This document shows, piece after piece, positions 63,785-64,000 of a stretch of 64,000 nt of DNA (position 1 is its first letter; every line of letters starts with the position of its first letter). The position numbers were made by a program, and so were the translations under genes. Below the pieces are notes generated by a model. The model saw nothing but the letters and a program-made list of their open reading frames with translations. It was not told the DNA's origin and made no database searches. The stretch is taken from contig NZ_JAVRHN010000013.1 in NCBI RefSeq assembly GCF_031846645.1, positions 1 through 64,000 of the forward strand. The letters run 5' to 3'. This DNA comes from Autumnicola psychrophila. GTDB lineage: Bacteria; Bacteroidota; Bacteroidia; Flavobacteriales; Flavobacteriaceae.

Positions 63785-64000
63785 ATAAACTCCTCCCTTT
63801 TTTAGGAGAGGTGATAAGAGCAGAAACTACATTTCATGTATTAACCATATTATCATTTATTCCAGTATGATTTGCTGCTACTTTGTAGAAAGGATTGGAT
63901 ATTCAAATACCGCAAACCAGATCCCGGGCCAGACAGAAATGGAGGAATCCAAATATCAAAATGACAGAATGATTTTGCCCCGGGGCAATTTCACTAAAAA
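63785..64000. other. Right edge of the window, no gene seen
   Basis: 216 bases after cysQ. AACTCCTCCCTTTTTTAGGAG (quoted in part) could be a weak hairpin. No reading frame enters from the right. Confidence 0.35.

Noticed and set aside
1..64000. CRISPR array
   Set aside because: No run of regularly spaced short repeats with unique spacers; the only tandem arrays are the 157-bp repeat and the 19-bp duplication.

Overview
The window looks like a chromosome segment of a marine Flavobacteriaceae member (Gramella/Salegentibacter/Zunongwangia type). The grounds are two SusC/SusD polysaccharide utilisation loci (PULs), a one-protein hybrid two-component sensor, a UpxY-type NusG paralogue, Bacteroidetes-style promoters (TTTG - about 20 bp - TAnnTTTG), a low GC content and flavobacterial dispersed repeats. 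Genus is inference; no rRNA or marker gene fixes it.

1-4035 is core chromosome: dusB, a three-copy 157-bp tandem repeat that swallows the dusB stop codon, a LolC/E-type permease and rbfA on the minus strand, methylmalonyl-CoA epimerase, and a tRNA with anticodon CAT.

3993-25242 is an integrative mobilizable element of about 21.2 kb. It is bounded by a 43-bp direct repeat of the tRNA 3' end (attL/attR) and has a complete tyrosine recombinase beside attR. It has its own replication and mobilization module (7.3-13.1 kb: membrane protein, Xis-like HTH, primase-helicase, Toprim primase, MobC-like protein, relaxase, structured non-coding DNA) but no conjugation channel genes. The rest is cargo that reads as a defence island: a three-gene cassette of GHKL ATPase, STAS-like protein and membrane coiled-coil protein (4.5-6.7 kb) that I cannot assign to a named system; a 1929-residue DUF4011/SF1 helicase/Vsr-like nuclease/DUF3320 protein followed by a voltage-gated K+ channel; an AbiEi/AbiEii pair; and a Shedu (DUF4263) nuclease. 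Just outside attR lies a 604-residue reverse transcriptase of the defence/abortive-infection type.

27.6-39.4 kb is a fructan PUL on the minus strand: a hybrid two-component sensor with a sugar-binding sensor domain, then sugar porter, GH32 lipoprotein, SusC, SusD and PfkB fructokinase, together covering sensing, outer-membrane import, hydrolysis, uptake and phosphorylation. 39.4-40 kb holds relics of an integrase gene and of a ThuA-like gene.

39.9-52.4 kb is a second PUL: an FG-GAP/ASPIC-UnbV lipoprotein, SusC, SusD and a frameshifted GH2 on the plus strand, converging on a CE15-like esterase and a ThuA-like protein on the minus strand. Similar operator-like motifs (CGAAAmCGATTrC) lie before SusC and before the esterase.

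52.9-60.9 kb has an MFS transporter and a molybdenum hydroxylase cluster: small 2Fe-2S subunit, large Mo subunit with Tat signal, a broken ModE-like regulator, NifS-like desulfurase, XdhC and MocA. 61-64 kb opens what may be a surface polysaccharide/sulfate-activation locus: UpxY-like antiterminator, DUF2061-DUF2061-APS kinase fusion and CysQ.
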